From Beijerinckiaceae bacterium (GTDB lineage Bacteria; Pseudomonadota; Alphaproteobacteria; Rhizobiales; Beijerinckiaceae): a stretch of DNA of 64,000 bases. Of the stretch, positions 63,880 through 64,000 are shown piece by piece; positions within the stretch are counted from its first letter, which is position 1; each line of letters begins with the position of its first letter. The notes under the pieces were generated by a model that made no database searches, had not been told where the DNA came from, and worked only from the letters and a program-made list of their open reading frames with translations. Location of the stretch: the NCBI GenBank assembly GCA_947452455.1, contig CANGBX010000001.1:587232-651231 (forward strand), written 5' to 3'. The translations under genes were made by a program, and so were the position numbers.

Positions 63880-64000
63880 GTGACAGATTATCAAAACATA
63901 TTTACCCGCGTTCAGGTGCGTGGCCCGCTTTATCCCGGTGTCGATGCAGCTGATCAGGGTGGCCTCAAGCGCGGTAAGGAGAGCTTCTTCTTCTACTGGG
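63880..64000 (+). CDS. pufM: Photosynthetic reaction centre M subunit (3' truncated by window)
   Basis: Only the first 40 codons are in the window. A GTG start gives MTDYQNIFTRVQVRGPLYPG, then GKESFFFYW, the conserved M-subunit N-terminus. GGAGGGG lies a few bases upstream. The rest of the puf operon (a cytochrome pufC, if present) lies beyond the right edge. Confidence 0.95.
   Translation, partial: MTDYQNIFTRVQVRGPLYPGVDAADQGGLKRGKESFFFYW

Overview
The window is about 60% GC chromosomal DNA from an alphaproteobacterium, most likely of the order Hyphomicrobiales (Rhizobiales). The evidence is the protein types (DUF1194, IalB, HspQ, CtrI/CrtJ-style regulation, a tig-clpP-clpX-lon block), an FnrL/FixK-type box, a dispersed palindromic repeat of a type seen in this group, and a purple-bacterial photosynthesis gene cluster (PGC) filling the last 20 kb. 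The genus cannot be fixed from sequence reading alone.

Bases 1-33500 are a mosaic of housekeeping and accessory genes. A form II (AYRGAGR-like) xanthine dehydrogenase/CO dehydrogenase-family L-S-M operon enters from the left edge. It is followed by a secreted VWA protein, an ADP-forming acyl-CoA synthetase, an MFS exporter, a CBS-BON protein with a perfect FNR-type box upstream, and opgGH for periplasmic glucans. Next come glmU-glmS, a DUF502 membrane protein, a HicAB toxin-antitoxin module, recG, sdhE-mfd, a peptide-type solute-binding protein with a FrnE-like oxidoreductase, ialB, hspQ, a ParDE module, a malyl-CoA lyase-type enzyme, a fused NAD(P)HX repair enzyme, a LysR regulator overlapping a degenerate multicopper oxidase, and a TauD-type dioxygenase.

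Bases 33691-43865 start with tRNA-Leu and the protein-quality-control block tig, clpP, clpX, lon. After tRNA-Val there are two surface-glycan-type genes (FkbM methyltransferase and a fucosyltransferase-like protein), two small envelope proteins, a periplasmic ClpP-like protein and tRNA-Asp.

Bases 43900-64000 are the PGC. One arm is dxs-bchO-crtI. A second is a cytochrome P450, an ATP-grasp ligase and crtB, all joined by 4-bp ATGA overlaps. On the minus strand lie crtD-crtC. Divergent from these is the classic superoperon crtE-crtF-bchC-bchX-bchY-bchZ-pufQ-pufB-pufA-pufL-pufM, with pufM cut by the window end. Together these supply isoprenoid precursor (Dxs), GGPP (CrtE), phytoene (CrtB), desaturation (CrtI, CrtD), hydration and methylation (CrtC, CrtF), chlorin reduction (BchXYZ), bacteriochlorophyll ring-A oxidation (BchC), and the LH1 and reaction-centre apoproteins. 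The promoters of dxs, the P450 gene, crtE/crtD and bchC share a PpsR/CrtJ-type layout: TGT-N12-ACA boxes, with an ACA half-site placed exactly 8 bp upstream of the downstream box.

The most unusual part is the P450/ATP-grasp pair inserted between crtI and crtB, with its own PpsR-type promoter. No canonical carotenoid step uses an ATP-grasp ligase, so it is the best candidate here for an undescribed pigment- or terpenoid-tailoring pathway.
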